Origin: Acetobacter pasteurianus subsp. pasteurianus LMG 1262 = NBRC 106471
GTDB lineage: Bacteria; Pseudomonadota; Alphaproteobacteria; Acetobacterales; Acetobacteraceae
Reading direction: 5' to 3'
Assembly (NCBI RefSeq): GCF_000285275.1
Contig: NZ_CADO01000007.1
Span: 1 to 50,094, forward strand
DNA length: 50,094 nucleotides
Made by a program: the position numbers and the translations under genes
The notes under the pieces: generated by a model
What the model was told of the DNA's origin: nothing
The model's database searches: none
Seen by the model: the letters and a program-made list of their open reading frames with translations, nothing else
In this document: positions 1 to 10,294 of the stretch, in pieces
Numbering within the stretch: the stretch's first letter is position 1
How the letters are laid out: every line of letters begins with the position of its first letter

Positions 1-29
1 TGGGTCAGAAAACTCTTGCATAACGGACG

Positions 30-179
30 GTAACCACAGAAGAAATCCGCGTCATGATTGCGCCAAAGCTGGATATTCACCCTGACACGCTGTCAAAATG
101 GACCCGTCTGCATGAGCGGGCCAATGCCCCTGCGGTAAGTGGCCCGCCTGATCGGGAGAAAATCAGGTCCAGGAACTAG
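30..179 (+). pseudogene. IS3-family transposase OrfA, C-terminal remnant
   Basis: The reading frame gives a helix-turn-helix-like stretch (TTEEIRVMIAPKLDIHPDTL) followed by SKWTR and, near the end, GPPDREKIR, a pattern typical of the DNA-binding OrfA protein of IS3-family elements. The frame has a stop at 21-23 just upstream and ends at a stop at 177-179. It is therefore a fragment with no start and no OrfB partner. The GPPDREKIR segment recurs in the IS3 derivative at 2329-2689, so both may come from related elements. It has no likely function now. The family assignment rests on motif recognition only. Confidence 0.6.
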
Positions 180-268
180 TGATCAACACGACAAAAACCT
201 GAAATCAGGCGAGTGGGAAATCAATCAACGGTTCTTCAAACCCTCCTCGTCGCCATAAAACAGAGACT

Positions 269-295
269 TCTATTCCTGTAAAATTAGTTCTATAT
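269..295 (+). promoter_or_regulatory. Possible promoter of the AT-rich glycosyltransferase gene
   Basis: A TTCTAT element (269-274) and a TATATT element lie 17 bases apart, about 25 bases before the ribosome binding site at 311. The -35 match is poor and the area is AT-rich, so chance is a serious alternative. The stretch 180-322 otherwise shows no gene. Confidence 0.25.
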
Positions 296-322
296 TGAAT
301 AATGTTAAATAGGAGTGTAACA

Positions 323-1687
323 ATGCATGTAATAATAAACTGCCACCTTCAAGTTCTTGGCGCTGTAGATAATAAAAGTAACTACAAAGATATAAAATTA
401 TATAATATTAATGATGAATTCATACCAATTTTTGTAGATAAGGAAAAATTTTTCTTTTGTGGGGACGAGTATTTTTTTTCAGCTTATAATAAAAAAATTT
501 TATTATCTGACCATCCGGGATGTTTCCCAATAGAAGTGAACTATTGCGGGAAGAATGAAATTTGTTTTTCTATCAATGGTGGGTTTGTTTCATCCAATAC
601 AACGTCTCTTTTTGTTCAACATTTTTGCGGAGAATGGGAGCGCTTTTATCTGATTGACGAAGATAATTTAAGAATAATACGCGAAGCTTTTAAAAATGGG
701 GTTTATATTCAAGGAAAAAATACATATATCCCTCCAGAAAAATTAGAATATGACCATAAAAATATTAAATTTGATACTTATTGTTTTGATTTAAAAAGTA
801 TTATCAATGCCAAAAAAGTTGGCATGAATAAGTTGATACTGCCTAGAGAAGGTTTAGGATTGTTTATTATAGAATCTTTTAGGCCATTAGCATATTACTC
901 ATGTTTTGGGAATGAAGATATAATTTCTTGTATGGAAGAATCTATTTATTCTTTATTTAAATTTGGCAATTTCATTGGTGATATATTAGTTATAACAGAT
1001 CGGGAAAAAATTACATTTTGTGAAAAACTACAGCCATATTTGAATAGAATACATTTGCAACAAGCAAATGCTTATGATTTTTTCGATTTTACGATATCTA
1101 GGTACATGGTCGACAATCTGCCGATAATGAAGAAATATTCTCCAATCATGTACATAGACTGTGATATAATTATAAACAACGACGTAAATAAAATTTTCCA
1201 TAGTGCTATGGAGACAGATAAAATTTTATTTAGTATAGAATGGAATCTTAATACTGCCTCTCCTTGGTTTGGTGGTATACATTGGCACGAAGTAGGGCAA
1301 GATTACAAATTAATGGATTATGGAATAAACTCAGGTATTTTTCTGTTCAAGTCTATAGAAATAGCAAAAGAATTACTTTTTACTGTTGTTCAGTCCATGC
1401 TTCACTCTCAAAAAGTAAAAATGACTAGAGAGAAGCATGTTTTAGAAACTCTAGATCAACCCAATCTGAACTATGTTCTGATGGCTCATTTTCCTAATCT
1501 TTTTGATGTCGAAATACTCACTCAGTATGTATCGCATGCTGCTAATGAAAATTTCGCTAATATACCACTGGTGGGATTTGCCCATTTTAATGGAGGTCTC
1601 GGTAATTTTGAATCACGAGTAGAGCTAATACGTAAATATACGGAATATTTAAGCCTTGACGCGCCCACCGCAAATGCAACCATTTAA
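323..1687 (+). CDS. AT-rich glycosyltransferase-like protein (GT8-like fold)
   Basis: A 454-residue protein with features of a nucleotide-sugar transferase. A DxD-type metal/nucleotide-sugar motif (YIDCDIIINND, Asp279 and Asp281) lies in the second half. An HFNGGLGN motif near residue 430 recalls the C-terminal HxxG motif of family GT8. The first ~190 residues are not recognised. The start at 323 is chosen because AGGAG at 311-315 lies 7 bases upstream; an ATG at 302 has no such site. Base composition is far more AT-rich than every neighbouring gene, and transposase remnants flank it on both sides, which points to horizontal acquisition. The last ~10 codons (after EYLS) are GC-richer and may belong to an inserted element, so the C terminus may be altered. 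The sugar and acceptor are unknown; a role in cell-surface polysaccharide is an inference. Confidence 0.6.
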   Translation: MHVIINCHLQVLGAVDNKSNYKDIKLYNINDEFIPIFVDKEKFFFCGDEYFFSAYNKKILLSDHPGCFPIEVNYCGKNEICFSINGGFVSSNTTSLFVQHFCGEWERFYLIDEDNLRIIREAFKNGVYIQGKNTYIPPEKLEYDHKNIKFDTYCFDLKSIINAKKVGMNKLILPREGLGLFIIESFRPLAYYSCFGNEDIISCMEESIYSLFKFGNFIGDILVITDREKITFCEKLQPYLNRIHLQQANAYDFFDFTISRYMVDNLPIMKKYSPIMYIDCDIIINNDVNKIFHSAMETDKILFSIEWNLNTASPWFGGIHWHEVGQDYKLMDYGINSGIFLFKSIEIAKELLFTVVQSMLHSQKVKMTREKHVLETLDQPNLNYVLMAHFPNLFDVEILTQYVSHAANENFANIPLVGFAHFNGGLGNFESRVELIRKYTEYLSLDAPTANATI

Positions 1688-1719
1688 AAGTAGAGTCTGA
1701 TCGAGAAAAATATGGACGA

Positions 1720-1749
1720 ATGAAACGCAGTCGTTTTACGGAAGACCAG
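1720..1749 (+). mobile_element. IS3-family OrfA N-terminal stub
   Basis: An ATG followed by codons for MKRSRFTEDQ matches the very conserved beginning of OrfA proteins of many IS3-family elements. After ten codons the similarity stops and the frame runs into a different sequence, so the element was truncated there. The GC-rich stretch from about 1665 just upstream may be the terminal inverted repeat of the same element, which would explain the composition change at the end of the glycosyltransferase gene. Confidence 0.5.
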
Positions 1750-1762
1750 TTGGAGAGTTCTA

Positions 1763-1988
1763 AGAGCCTGTTTGTAAATTCGGCCGGATGGCCAAGATTA
1801 GCCGCAAGACGAAACGCTATACGTCCTAACATGACGGACGAAGAATGGGAGCAGATTGTTTACCGTTGATGCCAAGCCCTTGGCGTCGTGATCGTCCACG
1901 GGAGGTCAAATTCCGTGAAGAGATCAACGCGGTTCGCTATCTTGTTCATTCAGGTTGCAGTTGGCGGATATTGGGCACACTGGTGTAG
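1763..1988 (+). mobile_element. IS5-family transposase N-terminal remnant, frameshifted
   Basis: From ATG 1831 the frame reads MTDEEWEQIVYR and stops at 1867-1869. In another frame from 1881 it continues RRDRPREVKFREEINAV and then YLVHSGCSWRILGTL, the pattern of IS5-family transposases (GRPRxxDLRxxxNAxxYxxRTGCxWRxLP). It then stops at 1986-1988. The gene is therefore frameshifted and cut off after roughly 50 residues. The sequence AGAGCCTGTTTGTAAATTCG beginning at 1763 could be the left end of this element. No catalytic part remains. The family call rests on motif recognition. Confidence 0.5.
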
Positions 1989-2011
1989 TGCATCTTCAGA
2001 TGCACTACACC
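1981..2011. repeat. Near-perfect palindrome with 14-base arms
   Basis: GGTGTAGTGCATCT (1982-1995) and its exact reverse complement AGATGCACTACACC (1998-2011) are separated by two bases. There is no T-run after either arm, so it is not a standard terminator. It sits exactly where the IS5-like remnant ends and the methyltransferase fragment begins, so it may mark a recombination or excision junction, or two abutted inverted ends of a lost element. Confidence 0.8.
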
Positions 2012-2328
2012 GCGCCTCCCCTTCATCCGCAACTACCTAGATCATGGACCCGAAGATATCGGGGTTAATCTGGGCCCAGTTCACCTCACCGGCACGCAGC
2101 AGGTAGGTACGGACAGTTTACTGAGTTTCGGGCAATCCGTTGCTCCAAAGAACAGATTTCCGTTTACATACGGAAAATCCCTAGCCCAAAAATTAACCCC
2201 GCACTTTTCACGATCGTCATTGCGCGTACCCAAATCCATCGTCTGGAACAGTTCAGCCATGATATCATGCATCTGATCCGTAGCCTCTTCTGTCATGGTC
2301 TGGAGGGTTCTGGTAAACAGATTATTAA
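2012..2328 (-). pseudogene. Fragment of a large restriction-type DNA methyltransferase (MmeI/type IIG-like)
   Basis: Read on the minus strand, one frame gives LFTRTLQTM, then AELFQTMDLGT and WARDFPYVNGNLF. After a frameshift near 2110-2125 another frame gives TYLLRAGEVNWAQINPDIFG followed by SMI, a TAG stop, and VVADEGEA. FPYVNGxLF and WxxINPxIFGSMxQ are signature segments of large class I N6-adenine methyltransferases of the type IIG/MmeI-like kind. The TAG stands where the family has Gln, so it looks like a nonsense mutation. Both ends are cut, by the palindrome at 1981-2011 and by the IS3 derivative at 2329. It encodes nothing functional. It suggests that a restriction-modification gene once stood at this locus. 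Confidence 0.65.
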
Positions 2329-2689
2329 TGAATTGCCCCGGGTTTTGTGGAGATAGAACGACCCGTGAGGTAGAAGTATAGTCATAAGTAACCAATCGAA
2401 GCGTTTTCCACCTGAGTTTCGTGAACGTGCAGCCCGCCTGATCGGGAGAAGATCAGGCAACTGGAGCGAGAGAACCGCGAACTGTGGCAGGGACCATGGA
2501 AAAATAAGGAAGCTGTTGAACTGACAACGCTTAAATGGGTCAACTGGTTCAATAATCGGCGGCTCCTGTTCTCCATTGGAAACATCCCGCCAGCAGAAGC
2601 TGAAGCACGCTTTTATGTGCAACAGAAATCACATGCATTAGCCGCTTAGTTCAGATAAAAAACGTCTCCACAAAACCCGGGGCAATTCA
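2329..2689 (+). mobile_element. Internally deleted IS3-family element (MITE-like, 361 bp)
   Basis: The element is bounded by perfect 25-bp inverted repeats: 2329-2353 starts TGAATTGCCCCGGGTTTTGT and 2665-2689 is its exact reverse complement. These ends resemble those of IS3-family elements (TGA..CCCCGG). Inside are three joined transposase pieces: an OrfA start (SKRFPPEFRERA, 2399-2431), an OrfA tail (PPDREKIRQLERENREL, from 2437) and an OrfB tail (see the 2434-2649 entry). The catalytic DDE core is missing, so it could move only with help from a full copy. The bases flanking it (TTAA on the left, GTCC on the right) are not a matching target duplication, which suggests later recombination. 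Confidence 0.8.
2434..2649 (+). pseudogene. Fused OrfA/OrfB tail of an IS3 transposase
   Basis: This is the open frame inside the deleted IS3 element. It reads PPDREKIRQLERENREL (end of OrfA) and then, in frame, PWKNKEAVELTTLKWVNWFN followed by NRRLLFSIGNIPPAEAEARF and a stop at 2647-2649. The second part is the end of the OrfB transposase of IS3-family elements, normally found about 270 residues after the first. The two parts are therefore joined by an internal deletion. No start codon with a ribosome binding site is evident and no catalytic residues remain. Confidence 0.7.
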
Positions 2690-2945
2690 GTCCATCGCGA
2701 AAAGCCGCACAAGACATCATTTAACGGTTTTTCGATCAGTCCATCTGTCTGCCCCACACGCTATCGCGTGTTACCCAAAATGTTATTGCCGCTTGAAGCT
2801 TACATGCTCCAGACGTAAAAATAATTTATTCCGAACACGATATGTTATTGCCTGCAAGCTTTGAAAACCGCATAATTACATACCTAAAACACAAGGCCAT
2901 TTCATCTTGGGATCGTCCGCCACCTATTAGGAGTGTAACGCTGCA
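2690..2945 (+). promoter_or_regulatory. Upstream region of amt with a direct repeat
   Basis: This 256-base gap contains two copies of ATGTTATTGCC (2780-2790 and 2842-2852), 62 bases apart, each followed within a few bases by AAGCTT. They could be paired binding sites for a regulator of the ammonium transporter, but no clear NtrC or sigma-54 consensus was seen. AGGAG at 2929-2933 is the likely ribosome binding site, somewhat far (12 bases) from ATG 2946. Confidence 0.3.
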
Positions 2946-4325
2946 ATGATACAACATCGTTCCAAGTTTTTACGCCGCCCCCTCCTCATCTTAGGGGGCG
3001 CTGCTTTATCTTGGTCTGTGCCAATTTTATCAGCCCATGCGGCTGATAATGCACCAGCTATCGATACCGGTGATACAGCATGGATGTTGGTCAGCACCGC
3101 CCTTGTGCTGATGATGACAATCCCTGGTCTGGCCCTGTTTTATGCAGGCATGGTACGTAAGAAAAACGTGCTGGCAACGCTTATGCAGTCCTTTGCGCTG
3201 TGCTGCATTATCTCCATTGTCTGGATGGTTGCTGGATACTCCCTCGCCTTCACCACTGGGTCTCCGTGGATTGGCGGATTGGGCCGTATGTTCCTGAACG
3301 GTATTGGCGCCAACATTCACAATGGTGCGGATATCGGCTTTACCCTTGGCGCAGATTCCCCCAACGCCACGACAATGACCATTCCTGAGAGCATCTTCAT
3401 GATGTTCCAGATGACATTCGCCATCATCACCCCGGCCCTAATCTCCGGTGCCTATGCTGAACGCATGAAGTTCAGCGCCATGTGCGTGTTCTCCATCATC
3501 TGGTCTCTCATTGTGTATGCCCCTATCGCCCATTGGGTCTGGAGCCCTATTGGTTGGCTGGGTGGCCTTGGCACGGCAGACTTTGCCGGTGGCACAGTCG
3601 TGCATATCAACGCGGGTGTTGCAGGTTTGGTGTGCGCTCTGGTGCTGGGCCGTCGCAAAGGTTACGGGCAGGATGATCTCTCTCCCTTCAATCTGACATA
3701 TGCCGTTATCGGTGCTTCCCTGCTGTGGGTTGGCTGGTTTGGCTTCAATGCTGGTTCTGCTGTGGGTGCCAATGGGCGCGCAGGCATGGCCATGGCTGCC
3801 ACCCAGATTGCTGCTGCTGGTGCTGGCGTATCCTGGATGCTGATTGAATGGCTGCGTTCGGGCAAACCAACTGTGCTAGGTGTCATTTCTGGTGCTGTTG
3901 GTGGTCTGGTTGCCATCACTCCTGCCGCTGGTTTTGTGCTGCCGGGCAGCGCGCTGATTATCGGCCTGATTACAGGCGTTGTCTGCTACTGGGGTGCCAC
4001 ATCCCTGAAGCACATGATGGGCTATGATGACAGCTTGGATGCCTTTGGCGTGCATGGCGTAGGCGGTATTGTTGGTGCGCTGCTGACCGGCCTGTTTGCC
4101 TATGGTCCGCTTTCTGCAACAGATTCAAATCCCTCCGGCATTACGGGGTCGGTGCATCAGCTTATTGTTCAGTCAGAAGCCGTGCTGGTGACCATTGTAT
4201 GGTGTGCTGTTGTATCCTTCATTATCCTGAAAGTGGTTGATCTGGTTATCGGCCTACGCGTTACACCGGATGAAGAACTGGAAGGTCTGGATATGTCCCT
4301 GCATGGGGAACGTATTAACGACTAA
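2946..4325 (+). CDS. amt: Ammonium transporter, Amt family
   Basis: A 459-residue inner-membrane channel that conducts ammonium/ammonia into the cell for nitrogen assimilation. An N-terminal signal peptide ending in SAHA is followed by the family hallmark TAWMLVSTALVLMMTIPGLA and about eleven membrane segments. The twin pore histidines are visible in GGTVVHINAGVAG and DAFGVHGVGG. The length fits AmtB after removal of the signal peptide. The usual partner glnK, which encodes the PII protein that blocks AmtB, is not next to it: upstream is an insertion scar and downstream is a terminator. Regulation by a PII protein encoded elsewhere is assumed from the family. Two AT-rich direct repeats upstream could be control sites. 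Confidence 0.95.
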   Translation: MIQHRSKFLRRPLLILGGAALSWSVPILSAHAADNAPAIDTGDTAWMLVSTALVLMMTIPGLALFYAGMVRKKNVLATLMQSFALCCIISIVWMVAGYSLAFTTGSPWIGGLGRMFLNGIGANIHNGADIGFTLGADSPNATTMTIPESIFMMFQMTFAIITPALISGAYAERMKFSAMCVFSIIWSLIVYAPIAHWVWSPIGWLGGLGTADFAGGTVVHINAGVAGLVCALVLGRRKGYGQDDLSPFNLTYAVIGASLLWVGWFGFNAGSAVGANGRAGMAMAATQIAAAGAGVSWMLIEWLRSGKPTVLGVISGAVGGLVAITPAAGFVLPGSALIIGLITGVVCYWGATSLKHMMGYDDSLDAFGVHGVGGIVGALLTGLFAYGPLSATDSNPSGITGSVHQLIVQSEAVLVTIVWCAVVSFIILKVVDLVIGLRVTPDEELEGLDMSLHGERIND

Positions 4326-4363
4326 TCCTTCCAAACACTTTAGGCTCTACCAGTTATGCAAAG

Positions 4364-4398
4364 CCCTCTCCCGTCTATTCGGGAGGGGGTTTTGTTTT
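4364..4398 (+). terminator. Rho-independent terminator after amt
   Basis: CCCTCTCCCG (4364-4373) pairs with CGGGAGGGGG (4380-4389, one G-U pair) and is followed by a T-rich run. It ends the single-gene amt transcript. Confidence 0.85.
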
Positions 4399-4520
4399 TC
4401 TTATAAAAATAGCATCCCCCATTCATTTCGCTGCCACAGTTTGCGATACTATTATTTATGGGAGTGAAAAACGGCATCGGGTCGTTTTTTGATTCGCCCC
4501 TTTGCATGAGGTTTTATTTT

Positions 4521-4985
4521 ATGAACTTTTCTGCACGCACCGGCTTGGCTGCATTACTGCTTGGTTGCGCAACTGCTCTTGCCGCTCCTAGCGCCCATGC
4601 ACTGACGGCCAAGGAGTGCCACGCCAAATTCAAGGAAGCCAAAGCGGAAAATACGCTTAACGGCCAGACATTTAAAGCATTTAAAGCCGCCAACTGTGAT
4701 GCCACAACGGCAGAAACAGCTCCAGCCGCCGCCAGCAAACCAGCAGAAACCGCACCAGAAGCTGCCAAACCGGCTGCACCTGCTGCTGTAAGTGCTTCTG
4801 GCGCGACCTTCCCTTCTGCGGTCGATCCCCAGTATTCCAAGCTCAGCGCTGGTAAAGCCCGCATGAAAACCTGCCTGGATCAATACCACACCAACAAATC
4901 CAGCAATGCCAATGGCAACATGAAATGGATTCAGAAAGGCGGCGGTTATTACAGCGAATGCAACAAGCGCCTGAAAGGCGAATAA
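4521..4985 (+). CDS. Small secreted Cys-containing protein of unknown function
   Basis: A 154-residue protein. The start at 4521 is chosen because GAGG lies about ten bases upstream and the frame then opens with a clean signal peptide ending APSAHA; the earlier ATG at 4458 would bury it. The mature part has an N-terminal segment KECHAKFKEAK...FKAANC, an Ala/Pro/Glu-rich linker (residues ~60-95), and a C-terminal segment KARMKTCLDQYHTNK...YYSECNKRL. The two ends look like diverged copies of one Cys-x(n)-Cys module, with two cysteines in each, so two disulfides are plausible in the periplasm. I recognise no named family with confidence. It stands alone between two terminators. Confidence 0.7.
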   Translation: MNFSARTGLAALLLGCATALAAPSAHALTAKECHAKFKEAKAENTLNGQTFKAFKAANCDATTAETAPAAASKPAETAPEAAKPAAPAAVSASGATFPSAVDPQYSKLSAGKARMKTCLDQYHTNKSSNANGNMKWIQKGGGYYSECNKRLKGE

Positions 4986-4997
4986 TCTAAGAGCCAG

Positions 4998-5036
4998 GAG
5001 GCAGGAGAAATCATCTTCTTCTGCCTCTTGTTTTTT
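4998..5036 (+). terminator. Rho-independent terminator
   Basis: GAGGCAGGAGAA (4998-5009) pairs with TTCTTCTGCCTC (5016-5027, one G-U pair), followed by TTG and six T. It lies between the convergent genes ending at 4985 and 5040 and serves the plus-strand gene. Confidence 0.85.
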
Positions 5037-5039
5037 ATA

Positions 5040-7913
<2,874 letters not shown>

Positions 7914-7996
7914 GATCTTCCTCTATCGGGCAGAAAGCTTGATGCGCTCTTTCTCCCCTGTTCTTTCCTTGTGGGCAGCATTACAACCAAATCCTG

Positions 7997-10267
7997 ATGG
8001 CGCAGAAACCCTTCCCCAATATACCTATGCAAGATTCTGGCAACTTAACGGCCAGGGCTTGCAGCACCACACGCATTTCCGTGCTGCTGCCCATGCCTTT
8101 TGCCGGACCTTTTGATTACCGCGCCCCAGTAGATATGGATTTGCAACCCGGTGATATCGTTGTCGCCCCACTGGGGAAGCGGCAGGAAACCGGTGTGGTA
8201 TGGGATGCAAGATCTTCACTTCCCGCCGATCTGGCCCCACCAGCCACAGAGAAAAAGGTGGATGCGGCACGCCTGCGCCCTGTGGTCTGCCGGCTTGATC
8301 TGCCGCCTTTATCTGCAGAACTGCGCCAGTTCATAGATTGGGTCGCTGCCTACACGCTTACCCCTCCGGGTATGGTGCTGGCCATGACCTTACGGTTGCA
8401 TATGCGCGCAGCCCCTACCCCCACAATGGGATGGGCCTTGGCAGAAAACCCTGATCTGGAAGCTCTGCGCCTTACCCCTGCACGCCAAAAGGTGCTGGAC
8501 CTTCTGGCAGATGGCAACCACCGCACCACCACAGATATTACCAATGCCACAAGTGTAAGTGCTGGCGTGGTAAAGGGGCTTGCCAATGCAGGCGTGCTAC
8601 GCCCTGTTTCCTTGGGGCCAGAGCGCCCATTTGGCCAGCCTGATGCCCACTATAACCCACCCGTGCTGGAAGGTGAGCAGCAAACTGCCGCTGTGGCCTT
8701 ACGCCAAACTGTTACGGAAAATCGTTTTTCCGTAACCCTGCTGGAAGGGGTCACCGGCTCTGGCAAAACAGAAATCTATCTGGAAGCCATTGCCGAATGT
8801 CTGGAACAAGGCAAACAAGTCCTTATTCTTCTGCCCGAAATTGCACTTTCCGCCCAATGGATGGAACGTTTTTCCCGCCGCTTTGGCGTGCAACCTGCTG
8901 TATGGCACTCCGAAATCGGGCAACGTGCCCGCAGGCTTACGTGGCTTGGAGCCGCAGATGGTTCTGCCTCTGTCATTGTGGGGGCCCGCTCCGCCCTGTT
9001 TCTGCCCTTCCATAATCTCGGCCTGATTATTGTGGATGAAGAGCACGAAGCCCTGTTCAAGCAGGAAGAAGGCGTGATCTACAATGCGCGAGATATGGCC
9101 GTGGTGCGTGGACGGCTGGCACGTTTTCCTGTTGTTGTGGTTTCCGCCACACCCAGCCTGGAAACACTGGCAAACGTAGAAGCTGGCCGGTATCGGCATC
9201 TTGTTCTGCCCACCCGGCACGGAGGGGCAGAATTGCCAGAAACCCGCGTGCTGGATTTGCGCGATCATCCCCCACCCAGAGGGCTTTTTCTCTCCCCCGA
9301 ACTGGTGGAAGATATTGGCGCCACGCTGGAACGGCAGGAGCAGGTTATGCTGTTTCTCAACCGGCGCGGCTATGCACCTCTGACACTTTGCCGATCCTGC
9401 GGGCACCGTATGGAGTGCCCACATTGCACGGCGTGGCTGGTGGAACACCGTAACCGTAAGGTGCTCTCCTGCCACTATTGCGATCACACAGAACCCATGC
9501 CCCCCACCTGCCCGCAATGCGGATCAGACCACAGCCTGACCGCCATAGGCCCGGGGATTGAACGCATTACGGAAGAAGCACGGCAACTGTTCCCCGATGC
9601 CCGTTTGCTGGTGATGTCTAGCGATACACTTGGCGGCCCCGCCGCCACAGCAGAAGCCGTTGCCAAAATCTCGCGCCGGGAAGTGGACCTGATTATTGGC
9701 ACACAGATTGTTGCCAAAGGGTGGCACTTTCCACATCTCACGCTTGTAGGTGTGGTGGATGCAGACCTTGGGCTTGGCGGGGCAGATTTGCGGGCTGGGG
9801 AACGTACCATCCAGCTTTTGCATCAGGTAGCAGGCCGTGCAGGCCGTGCGTCCTCCCCCGGGCGGGTTATTCTGCAAAGCTATGCGCCTGAACATCCGGT
9901 AATGCAGGCACTGCTTTCGGGGGATTTTGATGCCTTCATGCAGCAGGAGGCCGCACAGCGTAAACCGGGGTTTTGGCCCCCTTACGGGCGATTGGCCGCT
10001 TTAATTGTAAGTGCAGATACACCTGTTGCCGCAGATGAAGCCGCCGCCCAACTGGGCCACACTGCCCCTTATGGAGAGGGCATACAGGTGCTTGGCCCGG
10101 CCCCAGCACCGCTGGCCGTATTGCGTGGGCGCCACCGTAGGCGGCTGCTCTTGCGCACACACCGCAATATTGCGGTGCAACCTATCCTGCGCCGTTGGCT
10201 GGGGATGGTAAATCTGAGCAGAAACGCCAAAGTGGACGTAGATATAGACCCCGTTTCCTTTCTCTGA
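7997..10267 (+). CDS. priA: Primosomal protein N', replication restart helicase
   Basis: A 756-residue superfamily 2 helicase that recognises stalled forks and reloads the replicative helicase. Order: N-terminal 3'-DNA-binding domain, winged-helix region (~155-205), Walker A GVTGSGKTE (251-259), Walker B DEEH (347-350), motif III SATPS, and a zinc-binding insert with eight cysteines (465, 468, 474, 477, 492, 495, 505, 508). Then come the helicase C-terminal motifs (LIIGTQIVAKGWHFP, HQVAGRAGR). All key residues are present. The start is uncertain: ATG 7997 has no good ribosome binding site, and ATG 8027 (MQDSGNL) would also leave the first domain intact. Confidence 0.95.
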   Translation: MAQKPFPNIPMQDSGNLTARACSTTRISVLLPMPFAGPFDYRAPVDMDLQPGDIVVAPLGKRQETGVVWDARSSLPADLAPPATEKKVDAARLRPVVCRLDLPPLSAELRQFIDWVAAYTLTPPGMVLAMTLRLHMRAAPTPTMGWALAENPDLEALRLTPARQKVLDLLADGNHRTTTDITNATSVSAGVVKGLANAGVLRPVSLGPERPFGQPDAHYNPPVLEGEQQTAAVALRQTVTENRFSVTLLEGVTGSGKTEIYLEAIAECLEQGKQVLILLPEIALSAQWMERFSRRFGVQPAVWHSEIGQRARRLTWLGAADGSASVIVGARSALFLPFHNLGLIIVDEEHEALFKQEEGVIYNARDMAVVRGRLARFPVVVVSATPSLETLANVEAGRYRHLVLPTRHGGAELPETRVLDLRDHPPPRGLFLSPELVEDIGATLERQEQVMLFLNRRGYAPLTLCRSCGHRMECPHCTAWLVEHRNRKVLSCHYCDHTEPMPPTCPQCGSDHSLTAIGPGIERITEEARQLFPDARLLVMSSDTLGGPAATAEAVAKISRREVDLIIGTQIVAKGWHFPHLTLVGVVDADLGLGGADLRAGERTIQLLHQVAGRAGRASSPGRVILQSYAPEHPVMQALLSGDFDAFMQQEAAQRKPGFWPPYGRLAALIVSADTPVAADEAAAQLGHTAPYGEGIQVLGPAPAPLAVLRGRHRRRLLLRTHRNIAVQPILRRWLGMVNLSRNAKVDVDIDPVSFL

Positions 10268-10294
10268 CGTTTCTGCACATTAAGCGGGGAAAGC

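Noticed and set aside
1587-1832. Minus-strand open frame across the end of the glycosyltransferase gene
   Set aside because: It spans a junction of unrelated fragments and shows no recognisable similarity.
2293-2622. Minus-strand open frames over the IS3 derivative
   Set aside because: They cross the inverted repeat and oppose transposase-derived frames. Their sequence is explained by the element.
8699-9517. Long open frame antisense to priA
   Set aside because: It lies entirely within priA, whose motifs are all intact, and the antisense translation resembles no protein family.
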